Origin: an uncultured Mitsuokella sp.
GTDB taxonomy: Bacteria; Bacillota; Negativicutes; Selenomonadales; Selenomonadaceae
DNA: 16,359 bases
Reading direction: 5' to 3'
NCBI GenBank assembly: GCA_900770895.1
Contig: CAAGMF010000226.1
Coordinates: 1 to 16,359 of the forward strand
This document shows, in pieces, positions 1 through 7,742 of this stretch. A model generated the notes under the pieces. It did no database searches. It saw only the letters and a program-made list of their open reading frames with translations, and had not been told where the DNA came from. Made by a program: the position numbers and the translations under genes. Position 1 is the first letter of the stretch; every line of letters begins with the position of its first letter.

Positions 1-94
1 GCAATTGACATTCCCTTTCCTATAATAGCATTTAGCAAAAAGACTGTCAACGTAAGCTGCCCCAGCTGTACGAATGTCTATCCCATAACCATAC

Positions 95-126
95 AAAAAA
101 AGCTCCACAGCCGATAGCTGCGGAGC
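95..126 (-). terminator. Rho-independent terminator of tRNA-Ser
   Basis: Read on the minus strand, a 10-bp stem (GCTCCGCAGC pairing with GCTGTGGAGC, one G-U pair, positions 117-126 and 102-111) with a 5-base loop is followed directly by seven T residues. It lies 11 bases past the 3' CCA of the tRNA gene, so it ends that transcript. Nothing convincing is seen in the remaining bases 1-94. Confidence 0.9.
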
Positions 127-137
127 CTTGATTTCAA

Positions 138-226
138 TGGCAGAGAGGGTGGGATTCGAACCCACGGTGGCTATTAACCACACTTGATTTCGAGTCAAGC
201 ACCTTCGACCACTCGGACACCTCTCC
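138..226 (-). tRNA. tRNA-Ser (anticodon CGA)
   Basis: The minus strand folds as a class II tRNA of 89 bases. The acceptor arm is GGAGAGG against CCTCTCT, with a G-U closing pair, discriminator G and an encoded CCA at 138-140. The anticodon stem CTTGA/TCAAG encloses the loop CTCGAAA, giving anticodon CGA, which reads the serine codon TCG. The long variable arm and the GGTTCGAATCC T-loop are both present, as expected for serine. It stands alone with its own promoter and terminator. Confidence 0.97.
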
Positions 227-256
227 GTGTGTCACCCTTTTCGCGGTGACTTAAGT

Positions 257-286
257 ATTATAGCACAGCCATAAAGCATCCGTCAA
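257..286 (-). promoter_or_regulatory. Promoter of tRNA-Ser
   Basis: On the minus strand TTGACG (281-286) is followed after 18 bases by TATAAT (257-262). A TG at the extended -10 position (TGCTATAAT) would compensate for the 18-base spacer. Between the -10 box and the tRNA lies a short perfect inverted repeat, GTCACC (245-250 side) and GGTGAC (231-236 side), which could form a 5' leader hairpin. Confidence 0.85.
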
Positions 287-401
287 GTAGAATTTCCATA
301 CTTTCCTAGGGCTGTAGCGGCACCGGGCCTATGCGGCTCAGCCGGACCGCTCCGGATGGCGGAGTTTCTCGCATCAAGCAGTGCTTCCCTGTACCGCCAG
401 C

Positions 402-2249
402 TCACGCCTTGCGGTAGAATTTCACGTTATCGATCGAGCCCCAGTTGTCGCCGTTGCCCTGCTGCTCGACGCCGACGGTCGCCTGACCGCCTTTTATGGT
501 GATGCCCTCGATGCGGACCGTCTTCCAGTTCTTCCAGCCGCTGTCCTTGATCTCTGCGGTCTTCTTCTCACCATTATCGCCGATGACATAGAGGTCGAAG
601 CTCTTCGCATCGCCCTTGCCCTGGGTCGTGACCTCAGCAGCATAGACGCCATCCGGCAGATTCGTCAGCTTCTGATAGACATTGAATGTGAACGGCGTCT
701 TCGCCCAGTAGTGGATGGCACCATCGCCGAGCGCATTGTCCTCGCCGCTCTTCGTCTGCACAGCCCACTTCTCGCCCTCAACCGTCCAGCCGTCGAGCGT
801 CAGCGACTCGAAATCGCCGTTCTTGAGCAGGTTGGCATCTTTCTTTATCGTGATGTCACAGGTGACCGGTTCATCGATCTTGTCGATGCGCCCTCTCACC
901 GTATATTCGCCGTCCGCCTGATAGACCGGAGCAGACTCCTGCCAGGTGACCGGCAGATCCTCATCGTGATCGTCGGTGAATACGACATGCGCCGTCGTCG
1001 GCAGCGACACCGGCAGGCCGGCCGAGCCCGCGACCTCGAGCGGATCGATGCTGTCTACCTCTGGCTCGACCGTCGGCAACGAGCTGTCGGAGACATCCTT
1101 GAATACATCCCACGACTCGAGCGCCTTGCCATGATTGTCGAACATGGCCAGATTCTCCCAGTTATTGCCGGCACCTTTCTTCCAGCCGACGCCCGGTACC
1201 GCGTACCAGTCCGGCTCCCAGTAGAACATGCCGAGACCGCGGCCATTCGGGACCTTGTTTATGCGGTCCATGAGGGCGCGCAGGCCGCTGGCCTGGCCCT
1301 GCACGGTCGGCTCGAAGCCCGTGCGGCGAGCCTCACCGGCGCTGTATTCATTCGACATCTCATCGAAATTCTTCGTCGTATAGCCATAGGCCGTTTCGAC
1401 GACGATGACATCCTTGTTGTAGCGCTGGCTGATATCATCGATATTAGTCTGCAGCTGATCGAGCGTACCATGCCAGAACGGATAGTACGACAGGCCGATG
1501 ATATCGAAATCATTGACCCCGTTGTCCTTCGTCAGCATGTCGAAGAACTTCCGATACAGCGCATTGTCGCCGCCGTCCGGCAGATGGATCATCGTGCGCG
1601 TCTTATGCTCGGGATCGACGTCATGGACCGCTTTCAGGCCGCTCGCAAGCAGTGCTGATACGGTCTGACCGCCGTCCACACTCGGCCATTTGCCGAGCGG
1701 CCACATGAAGCCATGGCTGATCTCGTTGCCGATCTGCACCATATCCGGCTGCGCCCCGGCCTTCTTGAAATCATTCATGACCTTCTTCGTATAGTCATAG
1801 ACGGCCTGCACGAGCTGCGGCTCATCGTACTTGCTCCAGGCCTTCGGCACGGACTGCTGGTTCGGGTCCGTCCAGAAATCGCTGTAGTGGAAATCCAGCA
1901 GGACATTCATCCCGAGCTTCTTCGCCCGCGTAGCGATCTCGAGGGCACGAGCCTCATCGACATCACCGCCGCCGCCCGGGCCAGCCTTCGGATTGTGCCA
2001 GAGACGCATGCGCACCCAGTTCACGCCGTGCTTTTTCATGATGGCCATCTCGTCCATCTCCGTGCCGTCGACGTCGTAGAACTTCGCGCCGGCCTTTTCC
2101 ATCGCCGGCAGCATGGACACGTCGCAGCCCTTGATGAAGTTGGCCGGCAGGCCCGGTATCGGATTCACCTGCACCGCAGCATCCGCCTGTCCGAAGGACA
2201 GCGCACCCGCGATAAGAGCCGCTAAGACCATCTTCTTCGCTCTGCTCAT
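402..2249 (-). CDS. Secreted endo-beta-1,4-galactanase, GH53 + Ig-like + CBM61 (copy 1)
   Basis: Predicted secreted enzyme that cuts internal beta-1,4 linkages of galactan (type I arabinogalactan, pectin side chains). The 615 residues hold a signal peptide (1-24, cleavage after ADA), a GH53 TIM barrel (about 36-390), a bacterial Ig-like domain (about 395-470) and a C-terminal CBM61 galactan-binding module (about 473-615, ending in WGSIDNVKFYR). The acid/base Glu should be E176 in VQIGNE and the nucleophile E285 in VVETAYGY, both present. An upstream in-frame ATG at 2351 exists, but the start at 2249 is preferred because AGGGGG lies 6 bases before it and the signal peptide begins there. It is the most diverged of three same-architecture paralogues: its CBM61 lacks the WNEWHTF stretch of the other two. 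It has its own promoter candidate. No clear terminator is seen between 232 and 401. Confidence 0.95.
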   Translation of the reverse strand: MSRAKKMVLAALIAGALSFGQADAAVQVNPIPGLPANFIKGCDVSMLPAMEKAGAKFYDVDGTEMDEMAIMKKHGVNWVRMRLWHNPKAGPGGGGDVDEARALEIATRAKKLGMNVLLDFHYSDFWTDPNQQSVPKAWSKYDEPQLVQAVYDYTKKVMNDFKKAGAQPDMVQIGNEISHGFMWPLGKWPSVDGGQTVSALLASGLKAVHDVDPEHKTRTMIHLPDGGDNALYRKFFDMLTKDNGVNDFDIIGLSYYPFWHGTLDQLQTNIDDISQRYNKDVIVVETAYGYTTKNFDEMSNEYSAGEARRTGFEPTVQGQASGLRALMDRINKVPNGRGLGMFYWEPDWYAVPGVGWKKGAGNNWENLAMFDNHGKALESWDVFKDVSDSSLPTVEPEVDSIDPLEVAGSAGLPVSLPTTAHVVFTDDHDEDLPVTWQESAPVYQADGEYTVRGRIDKIDEPVTCDITIKKDANLLKNGDFESLTLDGWTVEGEKWAVQTKSGEDNALGDGAIHYWAKTPFTFNVYQKLTNLPDGVYAAEVTTQGKGDAKSFDLYVIGDNGEKKTAEIKDSGWKNWKTVRIEGITIKGGQATVGVEQQGNGDNWGSIDNVKFYRKA

Positions 2250-2291
2250 TTTCTTACCCCCTGTAAAAGCAAACCATTTTCCTTTTCCTAA

Positions 2292-2320
2292 ATTATATGT
2301 GAAAAAAGTCCGCGGCACAA
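2292..2320 (-). promoter_or_regulatory. Candidate promoter of GH53 copy 1
   Basis: On the minus strand a perfect TATAAT (2292-2297) is preceded after 17 bases by TTGTGC (2315-2320, half match to TTGACA). It sits about 45 bases upstream of the chosen start codon, below the strong hairpin that ends the preceding gene pair. The composite TGAAAA operator seen before copies 3 and 4 is absent here, so copy 1 may be under different control. Confidence 0.6.
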
Positions 2321-2359
2321 GCGATTTCTTGGCCAGATAACAGACTCCCACGAAACGAA

Positions 2360-2401
2360 ATGGAGCTGGAGAAAATGCTGTATCATTTTCTCCAGCTCCA
2401 T
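2360..2401 (-). terminator. 18-bp perfect hairpin after GH53 copy 2
   Basis: Arms at 2360-2377 and 2384-2401 are perfect reverse complements (18 bp) around a 6-base loop. On the minus strand the hairpin lies 29 bases past the stop of copy 2 and is followed by the broken T tract TTTCGTTT. It is probably a terminator that ends the copy 3-copy 2 transcript. The imperfect T tract leaves open partial read-through into copy 1 or an mRNA-stabilising 3' structure. Confidence 0.65.
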
Positions 2402-2430
2402 AATCGTTACCTATCTATCTGTACCGGCAA

Positions 2431-4281
2431 TCATTCCTGACGGTAGAATTCGAAGTTATCGAGGCTGCCCCAGTTGCCCGGTGCTGCATTCATCTCGACA
2501 CCGACCGTGCACTGGCCGTCCTTGACCTCGATATCCTTAATCGTGAACGTATGCCACTCATTCCACTTCGTGTCCTTTATATCGGCCGTCTGTGTGCCGC
2601 TGCTCGTCTTCGCGAACAGCTGGTACTTCGTCTGGCCGCCGCCACCCTGCGTCGATACCGCCAGCGTGTACTTGCCGTCCTGCAGGCCGGTGAACTTCTG
2701 GCTCACCGTGAAGTGGAACGCCTTGTCGCTCCAGTAATGCATGGCGCTCGTATCGAGGGCATCGCCGCCCTTCGTCACGACATCGAGCACCTTATCCCCG
2801 TCGATCGTCCAGCCATCGAGATTCTGCGCACTCTCGAAATTGCCGTTCTTGATGAGGTTGACCTTGTTCACGACTGTGATATCGCCCGTGACCGGATGGA
2901 GCACACCATCCACCTTGACCTTGCCGTTTACCTTGTACTGCCCCGGCTGGGCAAATACTGGAGACGGATTATCCCAGATGATATCGAGATCCTCGCTATG
3001 ATCATCGGTATAGGTCACACGCGTCTTCTGCGGCAGCTTGGCCGGTACGCCCTTGCCGACCTCGGCCGTCACGTCATCGGCCTCTTTGAACGTCGGCTTG
3101 ATCGTCGGCAGGCTCTGATTGCTCACATCATTGAACACGGCCCAGGACTCGAGCGCCTTGCCGTGATTATCGAACATGACGAGGTTGTCCCACTCATCGC
3201 CCTTGTCCTTGAACGCGCCCGCGCCCGGTACCGCATACCAGTCCGGCTCCCAGTAGAACATGCCGATGCCCTTGCCGTTCGGTACGTCCGCGAGGCTCTG
3301 CATGACCGTGCGCAGCCCCGTTGCCTGCCCCTGCGGCGTCGAGCGGAAGCCGCCGACATGCTCGGCCTGGGCATCATACGGATTCTTCATATCGTCGAAA
3401 TTCTCATTCGTATAGCCGAAAGCCGTCTCGACGATGATGACATCCTTGTTGTAGCGCTGCGAGAGGTCATCGATATTCTGCTGCATCGCCTTCATATTGC
3501 CATGCCAGAACGGATAATACGACAGACCGATGATATCGAAATCATTGACGCCGTTGTCCTTGATGAGCTGATTGTAGAAAGCCTGTGACGCTCCGTTGTC
3601 GCCGCCCTTGTCGATATGGATCATGGTCTTGATATTCTTGTCCGTATCATGGACGGCCTTGAGCCCGCTCTCGACGAACGAGGCCAGCGTCTTGCCGTTG
3701 TCCTCGGACGGCAGCTTGCCGAGCGGCCAGATCATGCCGTTCGTGATCTCGTTGCCGACCTGCACCATCTCCGGCAGCTGACCGGCTTTCTTGAAGTCGC
3801 CGAGCACTTTCTTCGTGTAGATGTATACATCCTTCTGCACCTGCTTGGCGTTATGCTTCTCCCAGGCCTTCGGCGCCCACTGCTTGCCCGGGTCTGCCCA
3901 GAAATCGCTGTAGTGGAAGTCGATGAGCACCTTCATGCCGAGAGCATGGGCGCGCTTCGTCATCGCCAGCGCCCGCTCGGCCGTCGTGTAGCCGCCACCG
4001 TTCTCATGTACCGGATTGTTCCAGATGCGCAGACGTATCCAGTTGATGCCATATTTCTTCATGATGGCGAGCTCGTCCATCTGCGTGCCATCCATATCAT
4101 AGAACTTGCCACCGAGCGACTCGAGCTCTGGCAGCATGGAGACGTCCGCGCCCTTGATGAAGTCCGCCGGCAGATTCTTGATCGGGTTCACCTGCACCGC
4201 TGCATCGGCCGTATTGCCGAAAGCGATAGCACCAGCCGCAATGGCCGTGAGGACAAGATTCCTGAGCAAAGATTTTTTCAT
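2431..4281 (-). CDS. Secreted endo-beta-1,4-galactanase, GH53 + Ig-like + CBM61 (copy 2)
   Basis: Same predicted reaction and domain order as copy 1, in 616 residues: signal peptide (1-27, NTADA end), GH53 (about 38-392), Ig-like domain (about 397-472) and CBM61 (about 474-616). Catalytic residues are visible as E178 (VQVGNE) and E285 (IVETAFGY). The substrate-site motif FYWEPDWYAV (about 342-351) is intact. GAGGTGA lies 7 bases before the ATG. It begins 59 bases after the stop of copy 3 with no convincing promoter between, so the two should be co-transcribed. Its CBM61 coding region shares exact 33- and 41-base blocks with that of copy 3, pointing to a recent duplication or gene conversion. 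The product is exported, but no anchor (lipobox, SLH or transmembrane tail) is seen. Confidence 0.95.
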   Translation of the reverse strand: MKKSLLRNLVLTAIAAGAIAFGNTADAAVQVNPIKNLPADFIKGADVSMLPELESLGGKFYDMDGTQMDELAIMKKYGINWIRLRIWNNPVHENGGGYTTAERALAMTKRAHALGMKVLIDFHYSDFWADPGKQWAPKAWEKHNAKQVQKDVYIYTKKVLGDFKKAGQLPEMVQVGNEITNGMIWPLGKLPSEDNGKTLASFVESGLKAVHDTDKNIKTMIHIDKGGDNGASQAFYNQLIKDNGVNDFDIIGLSYYPFWHGNMKAMQQNIDDLSQRYNKDVIIVETAFGYTNENFDDMKNPYDAQAEHVGGFRSTPQGQATGLRTVMQSLADVPNGKGIGMFYWEPDWYAVPGAGAFKDKGDEWDNLVMFDNHGKALESWAVFNDVSNQSLPTIKPTFKEADDVTAEVGKGVPAKLPQKTRVTYTDDHSEDLDIIWDNPSPVFAQPGQYKVNGKVKVDGVLHPVTGDITVVNKVNLIKNGNFESAQNLDGWTIDGDKVLDVVTKGGDALDTSAMHYWSDKAFHFTVSQKFTGLQDGKYTLAVSTQGGGGQTKYQLFAKTSSGTQTADIKDTKWNEWHTFTIKDIEVKDGQCTVGVEMNAAPGNWGSLDNFEFYRQE

Positions 4282-4340
4282 TGCGATTCACCTCATATAA
4301 CCTGATTCTCTATAATCCACTCTCATCCGCGCCCCGGATA

Positions 4341-6191
4341 TCACTCCTGGCGATAGAACTCGAAATTATCCATCGTCCCCCAGGTCCCCGGAGCCGCCTC
4401 CATGATGACGCCGACCTCGGCCTCGCCGCCATTGATCGCGACGTCAGGAATCGTGAACGTATGCCACTCATTCCACTTCGTATCCTGGATATCCGCCGTA
4501 TACGTCTTGCCGCCGGTCTTGATGAAGAGCTGGTACTTCGTCTGGCCGCCGCCACCCTGCGTCGATACTGCTGCGGTGTACTTGCCCGGCTTGAGATTCT
4601 TGACCTTCTGGCTGACCGTGAAGGCAAAAGCCGTATCCTTCCAGTAATGCAGCGCTGCCTTGCCGATCGCATCGCCGTTCTTCTGGATGGCATCGACGCA
4701 CTGGTCGCCCGTAATGGTCCAGCCGTTCAGATTCAGGTCCTCGAAATCGCCGTTCTGCAGCAGGTTGACCTTCTTCGTGACATGGACGGTGCCCTCGATT
4801 GCCTTCTTCTGGCCCGCGATATCCAGCGTACCCTTGACCTTATAGTTGCCAGGCTTCGCGAACGTCGGCTTCGCCTCCGTCCACTTCACCGGATAATCGA
4901 CGGCGTGATCGTCCGTATACGTCACGCGCACCGTCTCCGGCATGCGCGCCGGGCTGCCCATGCCAGCCTCGACGAGCACCTTGTCGATTTCCTTCACCGT
5001 CGGCGTCACGGTCTTTATGCTCGGATCCGAGACGTCCTTCCAGACATTCCAGCTCTCGAGCGCCTTGCCATCCGGGCCATACATGCAGAGATTGTCCCAC
5101 TCGTCGCCCATGCCGGCGAATGAGCCCGCACCCTTCACCGCATAGGAGTCCGGTGCCCAGTAGAACACACCCAGACCGCGGCCGCCCGGGACCTTGTTCA
5201 CGCGATCCATGAGCGTCCGGAGTCCGGTAGCCTGTCCCTGCACCGTCGAGCGGAAGCCAGCCACGCGCTCCTCTTTCTCGCCATACGGATTCTTCATATC
5301 ATCGAAATTCTGGTTCGTAAAGCCGAACGACGTCTCGACCACGATGACATCCTTGTTGAATTTCTTCGAAATGGCATCGAGATTGCTGCCCAGCTCATCC
5401 ATCGTGCCGGACCAGAACGGATAATACGACAGGCCGATGATATCGAAGTCGTTCACACCATTATCCTGAATGAGTTTCGTGAAGAAGTTATCATACATCC
5501 AGCTGTTGCCGCCGTTGTCGAGGTGGATCATCGTCTTGATGCCCTTGTCCGTGTCATGGACAGCCGCCAGGCCGCTCTGCACGAGCTCGGCCAGCGTCTT
5601 GCCGTCACCCATCGCATCGAACTTGCCGACCGGCCAGAGCATGCCATTCGTTATCTCGTTGCCGACCTGCACCATTTCCGGCAGCTCGCCAGCGGCCTTG
5701 AAGTCTGCGAGGACCTTCTTCGTATAGTCGTAGACATCTTTCTTGAGCTGTTCCTTGTCATGACCCTGCCAGGCCTTAGGCGTCGTCTGCTTGCCCGGAT
5801 CCGCCCAGAAATCACTGTAGTGGAAATCAATGAGCACCTTCATGCCATGCGCATGGGCCCGCTTCGTCATAGCGAGAGCCCGCGCCTCATCCGTCGCGCC
5901 GCCGCCCCCCGGACCATCGGCCGGATTGTTCCAGATGCGCAGACGGATCCAGTTTATGCCGTATTTCTGCATGATGTCGAACTCATCCATCTGCGTGCCG
6001 TCGACATCGTAGAACTTCGCTCCGCATTTCTCCATCTCCGGCGTCATCGAGACATCCGCGCCCTTCATGAACGTCGCCGGCAGACCGGGAATAGGATTCA
6101 CATGAATAGCTGCCTCCGACGGCACGCCCCAGGCCAGGGCCCCGGCAACCATCGCCCCGAGCACCAGCCTCCGCAAAACACTTTTCTTCAT
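4341..6191 (-). CDS. Secreted GH53 + Ig-like + CBM61 galactanase with altered substrate motif (copy 3)
   Basis: First gene of a pair with copy 2. The 616 residues comprise a signal peptide (1-27, ending SEA), GH53 (about 38-393), Ig-like domain (about 398-473) and CBM61 (about 475-616). The acid/base E179 (VQVGNE) and nucleophile E286 (VVETSFGF) are kept. The motif near 343-352, which reads FYWEPDWYAV in copies 1 and 2, is FYWAPDSYAV here: a Glu and a Trp of the barrel-end active-site wall are lost, suggesting changed subsite binding or specificity. Start 6191 is chosen over the in-frame ATG at 6248 because the Lys-rich signal peptide starts there and a purine-rich AAGGTGGGGAGAG lies just upstream. 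The gene follows a promoter with the composite operator at 6264-6315. Confidence 0.94.
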   Translation of the reverse strand: MKKSVLRRLVLGAMVAGALAWGVPSEAAIHVNPIPGLPATFMKGADVSMTPEMEKCGAKFYDVDGTQMDEFDIMQKYGINWIRLRIWNNPADGPGGGGATDEARALAMTKRAHAHGMKVLIDFHYSDFWADPGKQTTPKAWQGHDKEQLKKDVYDYTKKVLADFKAAGELPEMVQVGNEITNGMLWPVGKFDAMGDGKTLAELVQSGLAAVHDTDKGIKTMIHLDNGGNSWMYDNFFTKLIQDNGVNDFDIIGLSYYPFWSGTMDELGSNLDAISKKFNKDVIVVETSFGFTNQNFDDMKNPYGEKEERVAGFRSTVQGQATGLRTLMDRVNKVPGGRGLGVFYWAPDSYAVKGAGSFAGMGDEWDNLCMYGPDGKALESWNVWKDVSDPSIKTVTPTVKEIDKVLVEAGMGSPARMPETVRVTYTDDHAVDYPVKWTEAKPTFAKPGNYKVKGTLDIAGQKKAIEGTVHVTKKVNLLQNGDFEDLNLNGWTITGDQCVDAIQKNGDAIGKAALHYWKDTAFAFTVSQKVKNLKPGKYTAAVSTQGGGGQTKYQLFIKTGGKTYTADIQDTKWNEWHTFTIPDVAINGGEAEVGVIMEAAPGTWGTMDNFEFYRQE

Positions 6192-6263
6192 TTCTCTCCC
6201 CACCTTGCTATACGATAACGATTGCCAGTCAGAGGCCGACAATCTCATTTCAGCTTATGTTTT

Positions 6264-6315
6264 ATTATAATTTGAATCCATTTACGCTTGTTTTCAGAGC
6301 TTGAAAATATTTTCA
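6264..6315 (-). promoter_or_regulatory. Promoter with composite TGAAAA operator, GH53 copies 3 and 2
   Basis: On the minus strand: TGAAAA (6310-6315), 2 bases, TTTTCA (6302-6307), 5 bases, TGAAAA (6291-6296), CAAG (6287-6290), 17 bases, TATAAT (6264-6269). The -35 position reads AACAAG, far from consensus, and is overlapped by the operator half-site, which suggests dependence on an activator. The same arrangement, with identical spacing to the -10 box, is found at 7603-7654 and 12374-12425. The site lies 12 bases from the terminator of copy 4. Confidence 0.75.
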
Positions 6316-6326
6316 CAAAACGTACC

Positions 6327-6349
6327 AAAAAGCCGCCCCGCAGGGCGGC
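6327..6349 (-). terminator. Rho-independent terminator of GH53 copy 4
   Basis: On the minus strand GCCGCCC (6343-6349), a 4-base loop and GGGCGGC (6332-6338) are followed by five T residues (6327-6331). It lies 32 bases past the stop codon of copy 4 and separates that gene from copies 3 and 2. Confidence 0.9.
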
Positions 6350-6381
6350 CCTGTTCATCATATATCTGTCCCGATCGCATA

Positions 6382-7560
6382 TCAGCGGTTCGGGAGGACG
6401 TCGGAGAATACCTTCCAGCTCTCGAGCGCGCGACCATTCTTATCAAACATGGCCAGATTCTCCCAGCCTGTGAGCTGGTTCTCGCGCGTCGCGTCCGGTA
6501 TCGCGATCCAGTCCGGCTCCCAGTAGAATATGCCGAGCCCGCGGCCGCCCGGGACGGCTGCCACCGCCGCCATCACATCGCGCACTGCCTGCGCCTGCCC
6601 CTCCGGCGAGACACGATAGCCGCCCATGCCAGCCTCTTTCGCAGTGAAAAGATTCCCCTGACGATCATAGTTGTCGAGCGTATAGCCATAGGCCGTCTCT
6701 GCCACACAGACATCTTTGTTGTAGCGTGCCGAGATATCCGTCAGATTCGCCTGCAGCGACTTCGTCCCGCCGTTCCAGAAGGGATAGAATGACACCCCGA
6801 TGATATCGAAGTCATTGACACCATTGCGCGTAATCAGCTGATCGAAGAACTGCCGGTACAGCTTGTTATCGCCACCGCGGTCGATATGGATCATCGTCTT
6901 TATGGCATGCTGCGTATCGACCTCATGCACCGCCTGCAGGCCTGACTCGATGAGCTGGGCAAAGGCCTTGCCATCATCTTTGGCCGGCAGCTGCCCGACC
7001 GGCCAGAGCATGCCATGCGTGACCTCGTTGCCGACCTGCACCATCTCCGGCAGCTCACCCTCATCAGCGAAATACTCGAGTGTCTCTTTCGTGAAGTCAT
7101 GCACATCAGCCTTCAGCTGCTCGAGGCTGTGATCCTTCCAGAGATAGGGCGGCAGCTGATGCCCGGGGTCCGCCCAGGTATCGCTGTAGTGGAAATCGAG
7201 CAGCACCTTCATCCCGAGCGCATGCGCCCGCTGCGTGACACCGAGCGCTTTCTTCGCATTCATCGCTCCGCCGCCCGCCCCCTGACTCGGATGGTTCCAG
7301 ATGCGCAGACGGATCCAGTTCACGCCGTATTTCTTCATGATGGCCAGCTCATCCATCTCCGTGCCATCCATATCCGAGAACTTCGCCCCGAATTTCTCGA
7401 GATCCGGCAGCATCGAGACATCAGCACCTCGCACGAAATCCGCCGTCATGCCCGGTACCGGATCAACCTGCACCGCCGCCTGCGCGAGCTCTCCACTCGC
7501 AGCCAGCGCCGCCGCCATCACCACACCCAGCACAGCCCGCTTCCAATTTCTTTTCCTCAT
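6382..7560 (-). CDS. Secreted single-domain endo-beta-1,4-galactanase, GH53 (copy 4)
   Basis: A 392-residue enzyme made only of a signal peptide (1-28, ending LAQA) and a GH53 barrel (about 38-390). It lacks the Ig-like and CBM61 parts of its three neighbours and stops right after the barrel (ending SWKVFSDV). Acid/base E179 (VQVGNE) and nucleophile E289 (VAETAYGY) are present, and FYWEPDWIAI is intact. The start at 7560 is preferred over an in-frame ATG at 7575, which has no Shine-Dalgarno. GAGG lies 9 bases before 7560. Without a binding module it would be expected to act on soluble galactan or oligosaccharides released by the larger enzymes, or to stay in the periplasm. It is monocistronic, with its own promoter/operator and terminator. 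Confidence 0.95.
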   Translation of the reverse strand: MRKRNWKRAVLGVVMAAALAASGELAQAAVQVDPVPGMTADFVRGADVSMLPDLEKFGAKFSDMDGTEMDELAIMKKYGVNWIRLRIWNHPSQGAGGGAMNAKKALGVTQRAHALGMKVLLDFHYSDTWADPGHQLPPYLWKDHSLEQLKADVHDFTKETLEYFADEGELPEMVQVGNEVTHGMLWPVGQLPAKDDGKAFAQLIESGLQAVHEVDTQHAIKTMIHIDRGGDNKLYRQFFDQLITRNGVNDFDIIGVSFYPFWNGGTKSLQANLTDISARYNKDVCVAETAYGYTLDNYDRQGNLFTAKEAGMGGYRVSPEGQAQAVRDVMAAVAAVPGGRGLGIFYWEPDWIAIPDATRENQLTGWENLAMFDKNGRALESWKVFSDVLPNR

Positions 7561-7602
7561 CGTCCTATACCTCATACACGAATCAATTACTCTGTAAGCA
7601 TA

Positions 7603-7654
7603 ATTCTAATTTATCTTTATTTCATCGCGTTTCCAAAGTCTGAAAACATTTTCC
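7603..7654 (-). promoter_or_regulatory. Promoter with composite TGAAAA operator, GH53 copy 4
   Basis: On the minus strand: GGAAAA (7649-7654), 2 bases, TTTTCA (7641-7646), 5 bases, TGGAAA (7630-7635), CGCG, 17 bases, TAGAAT (7603-7608). Half-site order and spacing match the sites before copy 3 and the PTS gene exactly. An extra degenerate half-site (7620-7625) follows 10 bases further toward the gene, as at the PTS promoter. There is no -35 consensus. Confidence 0.7.
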
Positions 7655-7742
7655 ATGTCTCCATAGCGAGTCGTCTATTGCCGTCAAAAATATCCCATTC
7701 CCAGGCGGCAACGATGCGCTACATGGTGGCGCCTTTATATGA

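Noticed and set aside
5..26. TTGACA and TATAAT on the plus strand near the window start
   Set aside because: The two boxes are separated by only 10 bases, too short for a sigma-70 promoter, and no plus-strand gene follows.
381..1658. Long plus-strand reading frame opposite GH53 copy 1, and similar long frames opposite copies 2-4 and the binding-protein gene
   Set aside because: They are Arg/Leu/Ile-rich mirror frames of GC-rich codons, have no domain motifs or ribosome sites, and lie fully inside well-supported minus-strand genes.
2250..2351. N-terminal extension of GH53 copy 1 to the ATG at 2351
   Set aside because: It would bury the signal peptide behind 34 residues. The ribosome site and lysine-rich start fit 2249, and the extension covers the promoter -10 box.
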